DNA of 64,000 bases, taken from assembly GCA_016793465.1 (NCBI GenBank), contig JAEUJW010000039.1, positions 417,589-481,588 on the forward strand, written 5' to 3'. The position numbers were made by a program, and so were the translations under genes. Positions within the stretch are counted from its first letter, which is position 1. Each line of letters begins with the position of its first letter. Below the pieces are notes generated by a model. The model was given only the letters and a program-made list of their open reading frames with translations, made no database searches and was not told where the DNA came from. The stretch comes from Myxococcales bacterium (GTDB lineage: Bacteria; Myxococcota; Polyangia; Nannocystales; Nannocystaceae). Shown here one piece after another: positions 32,518-41,869 of the stretch.

Positions 32518-35484
32518 ATGGCTGCGAGGCCGACGCTCGATGCGCTGGTCCGCGCGCTGGCCGGCGCGCCGCTGTGGCGCGAGGAGGACCGCGCGCGGCT
32601 GGCGGACGTCCTGGGCCTGGCGCTGACGCTGCCGGACGAACTGCGGGCGGCGGTGCCGGAGCTGCTGGCGCTGGCGGCCGGCGCGGAGCCCGGCGGCGCG
32701 CTGGCGGCGACCGAGACGTGGGCGGGCGGCGAGGCGGCGGGGCGTTCGACGCCGGACATCGATGCGGCGGCGGCGGGATCGATGGCGGGTGGCGAGGCGG
32801 CGGGCGGGGAGGCGGCGGCGGGGCGTTCGACGCCGGACATCGACGCGGCGGCGGCGGGATCGATGGCGGGTGGCGAGGTGTCGGCGACGTCGCTGGCCGG
32901 GGGCGAGACGGTGCTGGCGACCCCGCGGGCGCGGCCGCCGACGGGCAGCGAGACGCTGCTGGCGCCGCCGCCGGCGGCCAGCGCGACGCGGACGATCGGG
33001 CCGGACGGGCCGTCGCATGCGCCGCCGCGATCGGGCACGTCGGGGCGGATCGAGCGGCTGCGCGGGCCCGGCGACGGCGCGCCGGCAGGGCCGCGGTACG
33101 AGGACCTGGGGCTCATCGGCCGCGGCGGTCGCGGCGAGGTGCGGCGCGTGCACGACCACGACCTCGGGCGCACGCTGGCGATGAAGCTGATCGGCGAGGC
33201 GGTCACGGGCTCGCCGGGGGCCGAGGCGAAGTTCGTCGAGGAGGCGCAGATCGGGGCGCGCCTGCAGCACCCGGGCATCGTGCCGATCTACGAGATCGGG
33301 CGGCTCGCCGACGGGCGCCTGTACTTCACGATGCAGGAGATCCACGGCAGCGACCTCGGCGTGCACATCGGGCGGCTGCACGCCGAGCGCCGCGCGCTGG
33401 GCGGCGACTACCCGGCCATGCGGCGCATGATCGACGTGTTCCACCGCGTGTGCGTGGCGGTGGCCTTCGCCCACGCGCGCGGGGTGGTCCACCGCGACCT
33501 GAAGCCGGCCAACATCATGGTCGGCGACGAGGGCGAGGTGCTGGTGGTCGACTGGGGCATCGCCAAGGCGCTCGGGTCGGCGCGGTCGGACGAGGCGCGC
33601 GGGCCGGCGGTGACCGGCGGGGCGCCGCAGTTCGTGACCGCGGCCGGCAGCGTGGTCGGCACGCCGGCGTACATGGCCCCGGAGCAGCTGCTCGGGCAGG
33701 GCAACGTCGACGCGCGCACCGACGTGTACGCGCTCGGCATGGTGCTGTACGAGATCCTCGCCGGGGCGCCGCCGACGTTCGTCGACAGCCACTGGACGCG
33801 GCGGGCGCTCGAGGAGGTCCCGCCGCTGACGAGCGTGGCGAGCGGGCGCTCGCTGCCGGAGGCGCTGGTCGACATCTGCCACCGGGCGCTGCGGCTCGAC
33901 CCGCGGCGCCGCTACCCGCACGCGGGGGCGCTGGCGCGGGCGATCGGCGAGTGGCTCGAGGGCGTGCGCCAGCGCGAGCAGGCGCTGGCGCTGGTCGACG
34001 AGGCGGCGATGCTAGCGAGCAGCGCGGCCGCGGCCCGACGCGAGGCGGCGGAGCTGCGCGAGCAGGCGACGGCGAACCTGCAGCAGATCCCGGCGTGGGC
34101 GAACGAGCGGATCAAGCACCCGCTGTGGCGGCAGCTCTACGAGGCCGAGCGGCTGACCCACCAGGCCACGCAGTACCACCTGAAGAGCGAGCAGCGGCTG
34201 CACGCGGCGCTGACGTTCGAACCGGGGCTGGTCGAGGCCCACCAGGCGCTGGCGCTGCGCTACGCGGCCGAGCACGCCGACGCCGAGGCCCACAAGCGCG
34301 AGGACGACGCGGCGCGGGCCGAGTTCTACCTGCGCTCGCACGTCGGCGCGCTGCCGACCGACTCGCCGGTGCAGGCGCAGCTGCTGACCTACCTGCGGGC
34401 CGAGGGCGCGCTGTCGCTGACCACCGATCCGCCGGAGGCGACGATCACGATCGTGCCGTACGTGCTGCGCGACCGCCGGCTGCACCAGGGCGCGCCGCTC
34501 GGCGAGGCGGTGCGGGCGCCGCTCGTCGACCACGCGCTGCCGGTCGGGTCGTACCTGCTGCGCGTCGCGGCCCCGGGGCGCGAGACGACGCTGTACCCGC
34601 TGGCGATCCAGCGCGGGCGGCAGTGGAGCGCCACGCGGCCGGGCGCCGACCGGCCGACGCCGCTGTGGCTGCCGCCGCTCGGCAGCCTGCGGGCGGGCGA
34701 CGCCTACGTGCCGGCGGGGTGGTTCCGGGCCGGCGGCGACCCGGCCGCGCTCAACGCCCTGCCGGCCTGCGACCTGTGGGTCGACGGGTTCGTGATCCGC
34801 CGCGAGCCGATCACCAACGCCGAGTACCTCGAGTTCCTCAACGACCGCGTCGCCGCCGGCGCGGAGGCGGAGGCGCTGCAGTGCCTGCCGATCGACAGCA
34901 AGCCGAGCCCGCCGACGCCGCTGTACCGCCGCGGCGCGGACGGTCGCTTCGTGTGCAACGACGGCGTGGTGCCCGAGTGGCCGGTGGTGTTCGTCGACTG
35001 GCCGAGCGCGCGGCGGTTCTGCCGCTGGCTGGCGGCCCGCGACGGGCTGCCGTGGCGCCTGCCCGACGAGCTCGAGTGGGAGAAGGCGGCGCGCGGGGTC
35101 GACGGGCGGCTGTTCCCGTGGGGCGACTTCCTCGATCCGTCGTGGTGCTGGATCCGCGACAGCCACCCGCAGACGCCGTCGCTGGCGCCGACGCGCGCGC
35201 ACCCGGTCGACTGCAGCCCGTACGGGGTGTTCGGCATGGTCGGCAACAGCATGGACTGGTGCGCCAACGCCTACGTGCAGCCCGATCAGTTCGCGGCCGG
35301 TTCGCGGCTGGTGACGCCGGAGATCCCGGACGAATCGGCGGACACGGCCGCGGTCGGACGGGTCTACCGCGGGGGCTCGTGGTCTTACCACGCGCAGCTG
35401 TGCCGGCCGGTGCGGCGGTTTCGCCACCACCCGGCGACGCGGGTCAACGACCTCGGCCTCCGACCGGTGCGCAGCCTGGGGTGA
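32518..35484 (+). CDS. Ser/Thr protein kinase fused to a formylglycine-generating-enzyme-type domain
   Basis: A 988-residue protein. An N-terminal linker holds a repeated segment (GRSTPDIDAAAAGSMAGGE twice, 81 bp apart). The kinase domain (about 192-488) has GRGGRGEVRRVHDHD, LAMKLIGEA, VVHRDLKPANIMV, VVDWGIAKAL (DWG in place of DFG) and YMAPEQLLG. A helical, probably coiled-coil region follows (about 490-560), then a PEGA-like segment and a C-terminal FGE/SUMF1-like domain (about 745-988): VDGFVIRREPITNAEYLEFL, LPDELEWEKAARG, YRGGSWSY. This combination is known in myxobacteria and planctomycetes, but its target is not. The ATG at 32518 is preferred because TAGGGT (32507-32512) overlaps the upstream GTG. 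The Sel1 gene starts 6 nt after the stop. Confidence 0.92.
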   Translation: MAARPTLDALVRALAGAPLWREEDRARLADVLGLALTLPDELRAAVPELLALAAGAEPGGALAATETWAGGEAAGRSTPDIDAAAAGSMAGGEAAGGEAAAGRSTPDIDAAAAGSMAGGEVSATSLAGGETVLATPRARPPTGSETLLAPPPAASATRTIGPDGPSHAPPRSGTSGRIERLRGPGDGAPAGPRYEDLGLIGRGGRGEVRRVHDHDLGRTLAMKLIGEAVTGSPGAEAKFVEEAQIGARLQHPGIVPIYEIGRLADGRLYFTMQEIHGSDLGVHIGRLHAERRALGGDYPAMRRMIDVFHRVCVAVAFAHARGVVHRDLKPANIMVGDEGEVLVVDWGIAKALGSARSDEARGPAVTGGAPQFVTAAGSVVGTPAYMAPEQLLGQGNVDARTDVYALGMVLYEILAGAPPTFVDSHWTRRALEEVPPLTSVASGRSLPEALVDICHRALRLDPRRRYPHAGALARAIGEWLEGVRQREQALALVDEAAMLASSAAAARREAAELREQATANLQQIPAWANERIKHPLWRQLYEAERLTHQATQYHLKSEQRLHAALTFEPGLVEAHQALALRYAAEHADAEAHKREDDAARAEFYLRSHVGALPTDSPVQAQLLTYLRAEGALSLTTDPPEATITIVPYVLRDRRLHQGAPLGEAVRAPLVDHALPVGSYLLRVAAPGRETTLYPLAIQRGRQWSATRPGADRPTPLWLPPLGSLRAGDAYVPAGWFRAGGDPAALNALPACDLWVDGFVIRREPITNAEYLEFLNDRVAAGAEAEALQCLPIDSKPSPPTPLYRRGADGRFVCNDGVVPEWPVVFVDWPSARRFCRWLAARDGLPWRLPDELEWEKAARGVDGRLFPWGDFLDPSWCWIRDSHPQTPSLAPTRAHPVDCSPYGVFGMVGNSMDWCANAYVQPDQFAAGSRLVTPEIPDESADTAAVGRVYRGGSWSYHAQLCRPVRRFRHHPATRVNDLGLRPVRSLG

Positions 35485-35490
35485 CGGACG

Positions 35491-36783
35491 ATGCGAACGC
35501 GTGATGCATGGCTGATGAGCGCGCTGGTGCTGGCGACGGCCGGCGGGTGCAAGCGGGGCGCGGACGACGACTCGAAGCAGCCCGCCGCCGACGCGTGCGA
35601 CGAGAAGCACGTGACGGGCTGCGCGAGCCGCTGCGATCGCGGCGAGTGGCGCAGCTGCGAGGTGCTGGCCCGGGCGCACGCGAGCGGCGCCGGCGTGGCC
35701 AGAGATCCGGCGCGGGCCGAGGCGCTGCTGAAGAAAGCGTGCGACGGCGGGTACGGGCCGGCGTGCGACGAGCTGGGCGACGTGCGCCTGCGCGGGGTCG
35801 ACGGCGAGCCCGACTTCGCGGGGGCCCGGGCGCTGTACGAGCGCGGGTGCACCGCGGGCCACGCGGCGGCGTGCGCCAACCTCGGGGCGCTGCGCCTGCG
35901 CACGGACACCGGCGCGGCGCCCGATCCGGCGGCGGCGATGCAGGCGTTCACGCGGGCGTGCGACGGCGGGGCGGCGCTCGGCTGCACCAACCTCGGGGTG
36001 CTGTACGCCGAGGGCATCGGCGCGGCGCGCGACGTCAAGAAGGGCCTCGCGCTGTTCGAACGCGGGTGCGAGCAGGGCAACGCGCTCGGCTGCACCAACC
36101 TCGGGCACGCGTACGAGCTGGGCCTCACGGGCGACGCCGACCCGACGGCCGCGGCGCGGCACTACGAGCGGGCCTGCGAGCTCGGGTCGGCGGACGGGTG
36201 CGCGTGGCTCGGCGTGCTGGTCGCGCAGGGCAAGGGCGTGCCGGAGGACCGCGCGCGCGCGGTGCAGCTGATGCTCCGCGGCTGCGAGCTCGGCGGGCGC
36301 GACGCCTGCTCGGACGTCGGGGTGGCGCAGATCCTCGGCGACGGCGTGCCGCAGGACGTCGAGGGCGGGCTGGCCCGGCTGCGCAGCGCCTGCGATCAGC
36401 GCGGCGGGCGGGCGTGTCTCAACCTCGGCAACGTGTACCTCGGCGGCAAGGGCGTCGGGCGCGACGTGCAGGCGGCGCTCGACTTCTACGTGCAGGCCTG
36501 TGACAACGACGAGCCGCAGGGCTGCGTCGACCTGATGTCGCTGTACCTGCAGGGCGACGCGGTGCCGCGCGATCCGAAGCGGGCCCGCGGCTACGCCGTG
36601 CGGGCCTGCGAGGGCGGCAGCCCGGCCGGCTGCAACGACCTCGGGTTCCTCTACCGCGAGGGCATCGGCGGGCCGATCGACCGCGAGCGGGCGGCGCAGC
36701 TGTTCGAGCAGGCGTGCGCGGCCGGGCTGGCGCTGGCCTGCGAGAACGGCGAGAAGCTGCGCCGGCGGCCGGCGGCGGACTAG
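35491..36783 (+). CDS. Sel1-repeat lipoprotein
   Basis: A 430-residue protein. MRTRDAWLMSALVLATAGGC is a lipoprotein signal (Cys at 20). From about residue 38 to the end there are roughly ten Sel1-like repeats of about 36 residues with conserved AC...G.A.AC.NLG.LY..G.GV pairs; the regularly spaced Cys recall the disulfide-stabilised HcpA-type Sel1 proteins. Such proteins act as extracytoplasmic scaffolds. It begins 6 nt after the kinase-FGE gene, so the two are probably co-expressed and may interact. Confidence 0.92.
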   Translation: MRTRDAWLMSALVLATAGGCKRGADDDSKQPAADACDEKHVTGCASRCDRGEWRSCEVLARAHASGAGVARDPARAEALLKKACDGGYGPACDELGDVRLRGVDGEPDFAGARALYERGCTAGHAAACANLGALRLRTDTGAAPDPAAAMQAFTRACDGGAALGCTNLGVLYAEGIGAARDVKKGLALFERGCEQGNALGCTNLGHAYELGLTGDADPTAAARHYERACELGSADGCAWLGVLVAQGKGVPEDRARAVQLMLRGCELGGRDACSDVGVAQILGDGVPQDVEGGLARLRSACDQRGGRACLNLGNVYLGGKGVGRDVQAALDFYVQACDNDEPQGCVDLMSLYLQGDAVPRDPKRARGYAVRACEGGSPAGCNDLGFLYREGIGGPIDRERAAQLFEQACAAGLALACENGEKLRRRPAAD

Positions 36784-36786
36784 GCG

Positions 36787-38529
36787 TCAGGGCAGGGCGA
36801 CGACCTCGACGCCCATGTCGCGGTAGACGAGGGCGACGCGGTCGACGGCGGGCCCGAGGCGGGCGTCGAGCACGGCGCGGGTCGGCGTGAGGCGGGTGAG
36901 CTCGCGGCCGGCGGCGTCGCGCAGCACGAGGTCGGGCTGCTCGTCGACGAGCACGCGGCCGCGGCGGTGATCGAGGACCACGCCGGCGAGCGCGACCGCG
37001 GCGGGCTCGCGCCGCGGGTCGGCGAGGTCGTACAGGCGGAAGCAGCGGCCGCGCTGGACGCCCTGGACGAGCGCGTGGCCGTCGTCGAGGCTGACGCGCA
37101 GGTCCATGGCGTGGTCGACGATCCACTCGCCGCGGTCGAGCAGGTCGCCGGCGAGGTCGAGCGCGGCCCAGGACAGCACGTAGCGGGCGTCGATCGAGCT
37201 GTAGGGGACGCGCTCGCTGGCGACGGTGAAGATGCGATCGCGGGTGACCGTCGCCGCGGTGCACATGCGGGTGGCGGCGGGCTCGGCGAGGGTGTCGCCG
37301 GTCGCGAGGTCGAGCAGGCGGACGCCGCGGTTGTAGCGGGCCGTGAGCGCGCGGTTGCCGTCGGGCAGTGCGGCGAGCGAGTGGGTGTTGTGCTCGTCGA
37401 CGCGGTGGCGGGCGAGCACCTCGCCGCGGGCGGGGTCGACGAGGAGGATCTCGTGCCGGGTCTGCACGCACAGGCGGCCGTCGGCGAGGAACGCCAGGCG
37501 CGGGCCCTCGGGGACGCGGAGCGCGACGGTGGACGAGGGAGCGCGCAGGCGGTGGACGCGGAGCTCGCCGTCGTCGTCGGCGGTCGCCAGCGCGTCGCCG
37601 TCGGCGCTCCACGCGACGCGGCGGACGTACCCTGTGTGGCCGCGGTGGAGCGCGAGCGCGGCGCCGGTGCGCGGGTCGATCACGTCGAGCACGCGACGGG
37701 CGCGCAGCAGGCGGCCGTCGGGGGTGAAGTCCCAGCGCTCGCCGCTGCGCTCGCCGAGCGCGCGGGTGGTGCCGTCGGCGAGGCGGAGCAGGCCGACGCT
37801 GCGCGCGAGCGGGGCCTGCTCGACGTGGAGGACGTGGGCGGCGGAGGCGATGGCCTCGCTGACGGGCTGCGGCGCGGAGGCGACGACGCGCAGGCCGGCG
37901 AGGTCGAGCACGACGAGGTGACTCGCGTCCCAGGCGAGCACGCGCGAGGTCCCGCGGATCGGCGAGAAGCCGCGCCAGTCGCGGGGCTCGAGGGCGAAGC
38001 GAGCGGCGCTGCGATCGCCGAGGCTGGTGCGCACGAGCGTGCCGGCCTCGTGGTGGATCGCGTGGGCGCAGTCGTCGGCGAGGCCGATCGGGGACGCGAC
38101 CTCGGGGAACTCGGGGCCGCCCTCGACGGCGGTGATCCGCCAGTACGCGCGGCGCATGGGGCCGTCCCGGCGGGTGACGATGTGGCGACCGTCGGGCGTG
38201 CAGGCGAGGGCGCCGCGGGCGTCGAGGTCGAGCTCGCCGCTGCGGCCGCCTCGCAGGTCCTGCCAGCGCACGCGCCCGCACTGGCCCATGAACACGCGGC
38301 CGCCGCGGGCGAGCAGGGTGGCGAGCTCGGGCAAGTCGGCGAGCACGGCGACCGCGCCGTCGGCGAGCGTCCACCGCCACACCCGCGACGACACGCCGCC
38401 GTGCGGGCCGCGCTGGTGGTGACACAGCAGCAGCGCGTGCTCGTCGTCGACGGCGACGACCTGGTGGACGGCGTCGCCGACGCGGGCGATCGGCGGGCCG
38501 TCGAGCAGCAGCGAGCGCGAGGCCGGCAT
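36787..38529 (-). CDS. WD40-like beta-propeller protein
   Basis: A 580-residue cytoplasmic protein without signal peptide. It contains repeated beta-propeller-like strands throughout, the clearest being HRGHTGYVRRVAWSADGDAL followed by ATADDDGELRVHRL, a good WD40-type blade; LACTPDGRHIVTRRDG and LAALPDGNRALTARYN are similar. Two seven-bladed propellers would fit the length. No enzymatic motif is seen, so it is probably an interaction platform. TACCAT lies 6 nt upstream of the ATG. The stop is 3 nt from that of the convergent Sel1 gene. Confidence 0.83.
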   Translation of the reverse strand: MPASRSLLLDGPPIARVGDAVHQVVAVDDEHALLLCHHQRGPHGGVSSRVWRWTLADGAVAVLADLPELATLLARGGRVFMGQCGRVRWQDLRGGRSGELDLDARGALACTPDGRHIVTRRDGPMRRAYWRITAVEGGPEFPEVASPIGLADDCAHAIHHEAGTLVRTSLGDRSAARFALEPRDWRGFSPIRGTSRVLAWDASHLVVLDLAGLRVVASAPQPVSEAIASAAHVLHVEQAPLARSVGLLRLADGTTRALGERSGERWDFTPDGRLLRARRVLDVIDPRTGAALALHRGHTGYVRRVAWSADGDALATADDDGELRVHRLRAPSSTVALRVPEGPRLAFLADGRLCVQTRHEILLVDPARGEVLARHRVDEHNTHSLAALPDGNRALTARYNRGVRLLDLATGDTLAEPAATRMCTAATVTRDRIFTVASERVPYSSIDARYVLSWAALDLAGDLLDRGEWIVDHAMDLRVSLDDGHALVQGVQRGRCFRLYDLADPRREPAAVALAGVVLDHRRGRVLVDEQPDLVLRDAAGRELTRLTPTRAVLDARLGPAVDRVALVYRDMGVEVVALP

Positions 38530-38650
38530 CGGGCGATGGTAACGCAGGCCGCGGGCGTGGGTGCCGGGCGGCGCGCTTGACCGCGGTGGAGGGCTACCCC
38601 ATCATCGTCCGGATGCACGCGCGGGCTGCCCGGCGCGTGATCGGTGCGTC

Positions 38651-39127
38651 ATGAAACAGCGGCTGACCTTCGCGTTGCTGATGGGGATCTTGACCACGGG
38701 CATCATCTCGTTCGCGCTGGTCGGCATCAACGTCGGGCTCGGGGCGGGCTTCGTGCGGGCCTGGCTGCGCTCGTGGGGGCTGGCCTACGTCATCGTCATC
38801 CCGGCGCTGGTGTTCTTCGCGCCGTGGATGCAGGCGCTCGTCGATCGTGTGCTCGGGCCGCCGGACGCCGGCCCGGGCCGGCCGCCGCCGCTGCGCCGGC
38901 GGCTGACGTTCGCGCTGAGCATGAGCGTGGTGACGACCGCGATCATCTCGTTCACGCTGGTCGCGGTGAACGTGGGGTTCGTGGCCGGCTTCGCCGGCGT
39001 GTGGCTGCGGGCGTGGGGGCTGGCGTACCTCGCGGTCGTGCCGGCGATCCTGTTCCTCGCGCCGTGGGTGCAGGGGCGCGTCGACCGCATGTTCGCGCGC
39101 GCGAGTTCGGGGGGCGCGGCGCGGTGA
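38651..39127 (+). CDS. Tandem DUF2798 membrane protein
   Basis: A 158-residue inner-membrane protein made of two similar halves: [20 protein letters not shown] / [18 protein letters not shown] and [20 protein letters not shown] / [18 protein letters not shown]. Each half has two hydrophobic helices and matches the DUF2798 pattern; most family members are single units, so this is an internal duplication. Function unknown. The group II intron and deformylase region begins about 50 nt downstream. Confidence 0.83.
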   Translation: MKQRLTFALLMGILTTGIISFALVGINVGLGAGFVRAWLRSWGLAYVIVIPALVFFAPWMQALVDRVLGPPDAGPGRPPPLRRRLTFALSMSVVTTAIISFTLVAVNVGFVAGFAGVWLRAWGLAYLAVVPAILFLAPWVQGRVDRMFARASSGGAAR

Positions 39128-39177
39128 GGCGAGACGGGGTGGTGGCGCGGCGCGGTTCGTGTTAACCCGGGCCGGCC

Positions 39178-39288
39178 GTGTCGACCGCCCGCATCGCCGC
39201 CCTCGCCTGTGTGCTCGCCGCGTGGTGCGTCCTGACGACGACGAGGACCGGACCCCCGACGGGGGCGAGACAGCGTCGTCACGTCGCA
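39178..39288 (+). CDS. def: Predicted 5' exon of an intron-split peptide deformylase gene
   Basis: A GTG-initiated frame of 37 codons before the intron encodes [16 protein letters not shown], a signal-peptide or lipobox-like start, then a short polar stretch. If the intron is removed at 39288/41206, this frame joins the downstream deformylase frame without a shift, giving a protein of about 253 residues. Without splicing, translation would run into the intron and stop at 39321. The exon call depends on intron borders inferred from consensus, not demonstrated. Confidence 0.5.
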
Positions 39289-39785
39289 GTGTTCCAGCGG
39301 GTGCAAGTCCCGTCCGAGTAAGCGCCGGAGCACTCGGTAGCAGACCCCAGGCGTGTGGAGAGATCCATGCGACCCGAGCGGGGTGTCGAAAGCCTGGTGA
39401 AAGAGACAGGAAGCAAAGCTGCGGGCCGCAACGAGCAGTGAACGTCGAGCAAGCCTCGCCAGAGCATCATCCGAAAGGAGTTCGGGAGGGCCGAGACCGT
39501 CATGTCGGGTCGAAGGCCATGGACAGCGCGCCAGTTCCGGAGCGCGCGCTGGACCTCCCCGGGGTAGTGGCGGCGGCACGTAGCGAAGGAACAGTGCGGA
39601 ACAGGAGAGACCCTCGCTGGCAGCCCACGTCGGGCGAAGCGGCAAGTATAAGCGCGGAGCGTGAAGTCTTGTCGAGCCAGCAGGGAGTCCGAGGGGGTCG
39701 TAGTACCGGTGAAGCCGCGGACAACGCGGTGGAGGGAAGGGCCCCTGCTTCGGTCACGCGAGCTGAGGCGGGTAAGCGCGAGGGC

Positions 39786-41198
39786 ATGGCCGAGAGGCCC
39801 AAAGACCCAGAATCTAAAGTGCGACGACTGCAGCAGACGCTATTGGAGTGTGCCAAGCTGAGCAAGACGCGGCGCTTCCACGCGTTGTACGACCGGATCT
39901 ACAGGGATGACGTCCTGTGGGAAGCGTGGGAGCGAGTGCGGAGGAACGGCGGGGCGGCCGGCGTCGATGGGGTGACCATCGAAGCGATCGAGCAGACGGG
40001 GGCCACGAAGTGGCTCGGCGAGCTCGCGGCCGACCTGCGGGAGGGCAAGTACCGCCCGAGACCGGTGCGGCGGTGCTACATCCCGAAGAGCGACGGGAAG
40101 CAGCGGCCGCTCGGGATCCCGACGGTGCGGGACCGAGTGGTGCAGGCGGCGACGAAGCTGGTGATCGAGCCGATCTTCGAGGCGGATTTCGTGGCGCACA
40201 GCTACGGCTTTCGTCCGGGGAGGAGCGCGCAGCAGGCGATGGAGGTCCTCCGGGTGGAGGGCAACCGTGGCCGCAACTTCGTCGTCGACGCGGACATCCG
40301 GGGCTTCTTCGACAGCATCGACCAGGAGATCCTTCTCGGGCTGGTGGAGGAGCGGATCTCGGATCGGCGGGTGCAGAAGCTGATCCGAAAGTGGCTCGCG
40401 GCGGGTGTGATGGAGGACTGGAAGATCCGCGAGACGATCGCGGGGACGCCCCAGGGCGGCGTGATCTCGCCGCTCCTGGCCAACATCTACCTGCACGCCT
40501 TCGATAGCGCGTGGCAGGCCGAGGGAGAGCACCTCGGTCTACTCGTGCGCTACGCAGATGACTTCGTGATCCTGTGTCGATCGGAGTCGGCGGCGAAGGA
40601 TGCGATGGCCAAGGCGCGCGAGATCCTCGCGCGTCTGCGCCTGGAGCTGCACCCGGACAAGACGCGCATGGTGGATATGAGGAGCGGCCGGGGAAGCTTC
40701 GACTTCCTCGGCTGCACGTTTCGCAAACGGCGCAGCATCCAGCGTCGTCCAGACCGATACTACATGCAGCGGTGGCCGTCACCGCGGGCGATGAAGCGGG
40801 TCCGGGAGCGAGTCCACGAGCTGACCTGTGCGAAGCGCAGCGGTGTGAAGGACGTGAAGCAGATCATCGCGTCCCTCAGCCCGGTGCTGCGCGGGTGGGG
40901 TAACTACTTCAAGACCGGCAACGCGGACGCCAAATTCATCCAAGTCGACGACTACACGCGCGAGCGCATCTTGCGGTGGATGTGGCGTCGAGGGGGACAA
41001 CGTCCGCGTCTACGGGCCCACAAGTGGCCTCACGAACGACTCTACGAGATGGGCCTCCACAGGCTCCGTACGTCCGTGCGCTACCCAGCGCAAGCCACTC
41101 CCAGAAGACCGTCGGTAAGCCGTGTGCGGGAAATCTGCACGCACGGTTTGACAGGGGGTCCTGGGCAACAGGGCGGTGCACCGCCCGGAAAGCGATAG
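39786..41198 (+). CDS. ltrA: Group II intron reverse transcriptase/maturase
   Basis: A 470-residue intron-encoded protein. Reverse transcriptase blocks are complete: [67 protein letters not shown], the catalytic RYADDFVIL, and the maturase (X) domain [16 protein letters not shown]. No HNH endonuclease domain follows, so mobility would use the lagging-strand or endonuclease-independent route known for such introns. Unusually, the frame reads on through domain V and most of domain VI, adding a C-terminal tail ([14 protein letters not shown]...). Codon usage is clearly less GC3-biased than in neighbouring genes, consistent with recent arrival. Confidence 0.95.
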   Translation: MAERPKDPESKVRRLQQTLLECAKLSKTRRFHALYDRIYRDDVLWEAWERVRRNGGAAGVDGVTIEAIEQTGATKWLGELAADLREGKYRPRPVRRCYIPKSDGKQRPLGIPTVRDRVVQAATKLVIEPIFEADFVAHSYGFRPGRSAQQAMEVLRVEGNRGRNFVVDADIRGFFDSIDQEILLGLVEERISDRRVQKLIRKWLAAGVMEDWKIRETIAGTPQGGVISPLLANIYLHAFDSAWQAEGEHLGLLVRYADDFVILCRSESAAKDAMAKAREILARLRLELHPDKTRMVDMRSGRGSFDFLGCTFRKRRSIQRRPDRYYMQRWPSPRAMKRVRERVHELTCAKRSGVKDVKQIIASLSPVLRGWGNYFKTGNADAKFIQVDDYTRERILRWMWRRGGQRPRLRAHKWPHERLYEMGLHRLRTSVRYPAQATPRRPSVSRVREICTHGLTGGPGQQGGAPPGKR

Positions 41199-41205
41199 GA
41201 TCTAC
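41117..41205 (+). ncRNA. Group II intron domains V and VI
   Basis: Domain V is AAGCCGTGTGCGG-GAAA-TCTGCACGCACGGTTT: two pairing strands, an AGC-type catalytic triad and a GAAA-type loop. Domain VI follows (41152-41203), with GGTCCT pairing AGGATC, an inner perfect hairpin GGGCGGTGCACCGCCC and a plausible bulged branch-point A in GCGATAGG. The AGC triad argues against subgroup IIC. Confidence 0.8.
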
Positions 41206-41232
41206 CAATGCAGGTCGTCCGTGTCGCCGCCC

Positions 41233-41856
41233 ATGACCACCGCACCACCCGCTGCCCAGGAGCCCGCGCACCCGATCGTCCAGGCCGGAGACCCGGTGCT
41301 GCGCGCGCGCGCGGCCGAGGTCGCGCCGGAGCGCATCGCCAGCCCGGAGATCCAGGACCTGATCGCGCGCATGATCGCGGCCATGCGCGAGGCGCCGGGC
41401 GTCGGCCTGGCGGCGCCGCAGCTCGGCGTGTCGCTGCGGATCCTCGTGCTCGAGGACACCGCCGAGCGCATGGCCCGGCTGACGCCGGTCGAGATCGCCG
41501 AGCGCGAGCGCGAGGCGCTGCCGGTCCGCGTGTTCATCAACCCCGAGCTGCGGCCGATCGGCGAGGCGCGGCGCACGTTCTTCGAGGGCTGCCTCAGCGT
41601 CGACGGCTGGGCCGCGCTGGTCGAGCGCCACCACGAGGTCGAGGTCCGCGGGCTCGACGAGCGCGGGCGTCCGCACGCGATGCACGTGCGCGGCTGGCCC
41701 GCCCGCATCCTGCAGCACGAGGTCGATCACCTCGACGGCACGCTGTACGTCGACCGCATGGTCTCGCGCTCGTTCTCGACGGGTCCGCAGGCCAGGGAGC
41801 GGTTCGGCGGCAGGCCGATCGCCGAGGTGCTGCGGGCGTTCGGGCTGGCGCCGTGA
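41233..41856 (+). CDS. def: Peptide deformylase (3' exon or independently started form)
   Basis: Taken alone this is a 207-residue peptide deformylase, which removes the N-formyl group from nascent proteins. All three motifs are intact: GVGLAAPQLG, EGCLS (metal-binding Cys) and QHEVDHLDG (metal-binding His pair and Glu). Compared with compact bacterial enzymes it has an insertion around EDTAERMARLTPVEIAERER. ATG at 41233 or GTG at 41221 (with AGG 5-6 nt upstream) could start translation in unspliced RNA. The frame is open back to the intron 3' border, and splicing would add a signal-like N-terminus. Whether this is the housekeeping deformylase or an exported paralogue cannot be told here. Confidence 0.93.
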   Translation: MTTAPPAAQEPAHPIVQAGDPVLRARAAEVAPERIASPEIQDLIARMIAAMREAPGVGLAAPQLGVSLRILVLEDTAERMARLTPVEIAEREREALPVRVFINPELRPIGEARRTFFEGCLSVDGWAALVERHHEVEVRGLDERGRPHAMHVRGWPARILQHEVDHLDGTLYVDRMVSRSFSTGPQARERFGGRPIAEVLRAFGLAP

Positions 41857-41869
41857 GGCCGCGCGATCG

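Larger units (their letters stand above)
39289..41205 (+). mobile_element. Group II intron carrying a reverse transcriptase
   Basis: About 1.9 kb. The 5' end is placed at GTGTTCC, followed by a typical domain I start (GGGTGCAAGTCCCG). An approximately 500-nt structured, less GC-skewed region precedes the reverse transcriptase gene. Domain V is clear at 41117-41149 and a domain VI-like stem reaches 41203, with the 3' end at an AC dinucleotide. Six bases before the 5' border (GTCGCA, 39283-39288) are perfectly complementary to TGCGAC at 39368-39373, a candidate IBS1-EBS1 pair. The predicted intron is 1917 nt, a multiple of three. Borders may be off by a few bases. Confidence 0.85.

Noticed and set aside
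39225..39229. GTGCG as the 5' end of the group II intron
   Set aside because: It matches the GUGYG consensus, but the sequence following 39289 (GTGTTCC...GGGTGCAAGTCCCG) looks more like a domain I start, offers an IBS1-EBS1 pair, and keeps the exon frames joined.
39159..39785. Extension of the reverse transcriptase frame upstream of 39786
   Set aside because: The upstream part translates the structured intron domain I-IV RNA; homology to reverse transcriptases begins after the Met at 39786.
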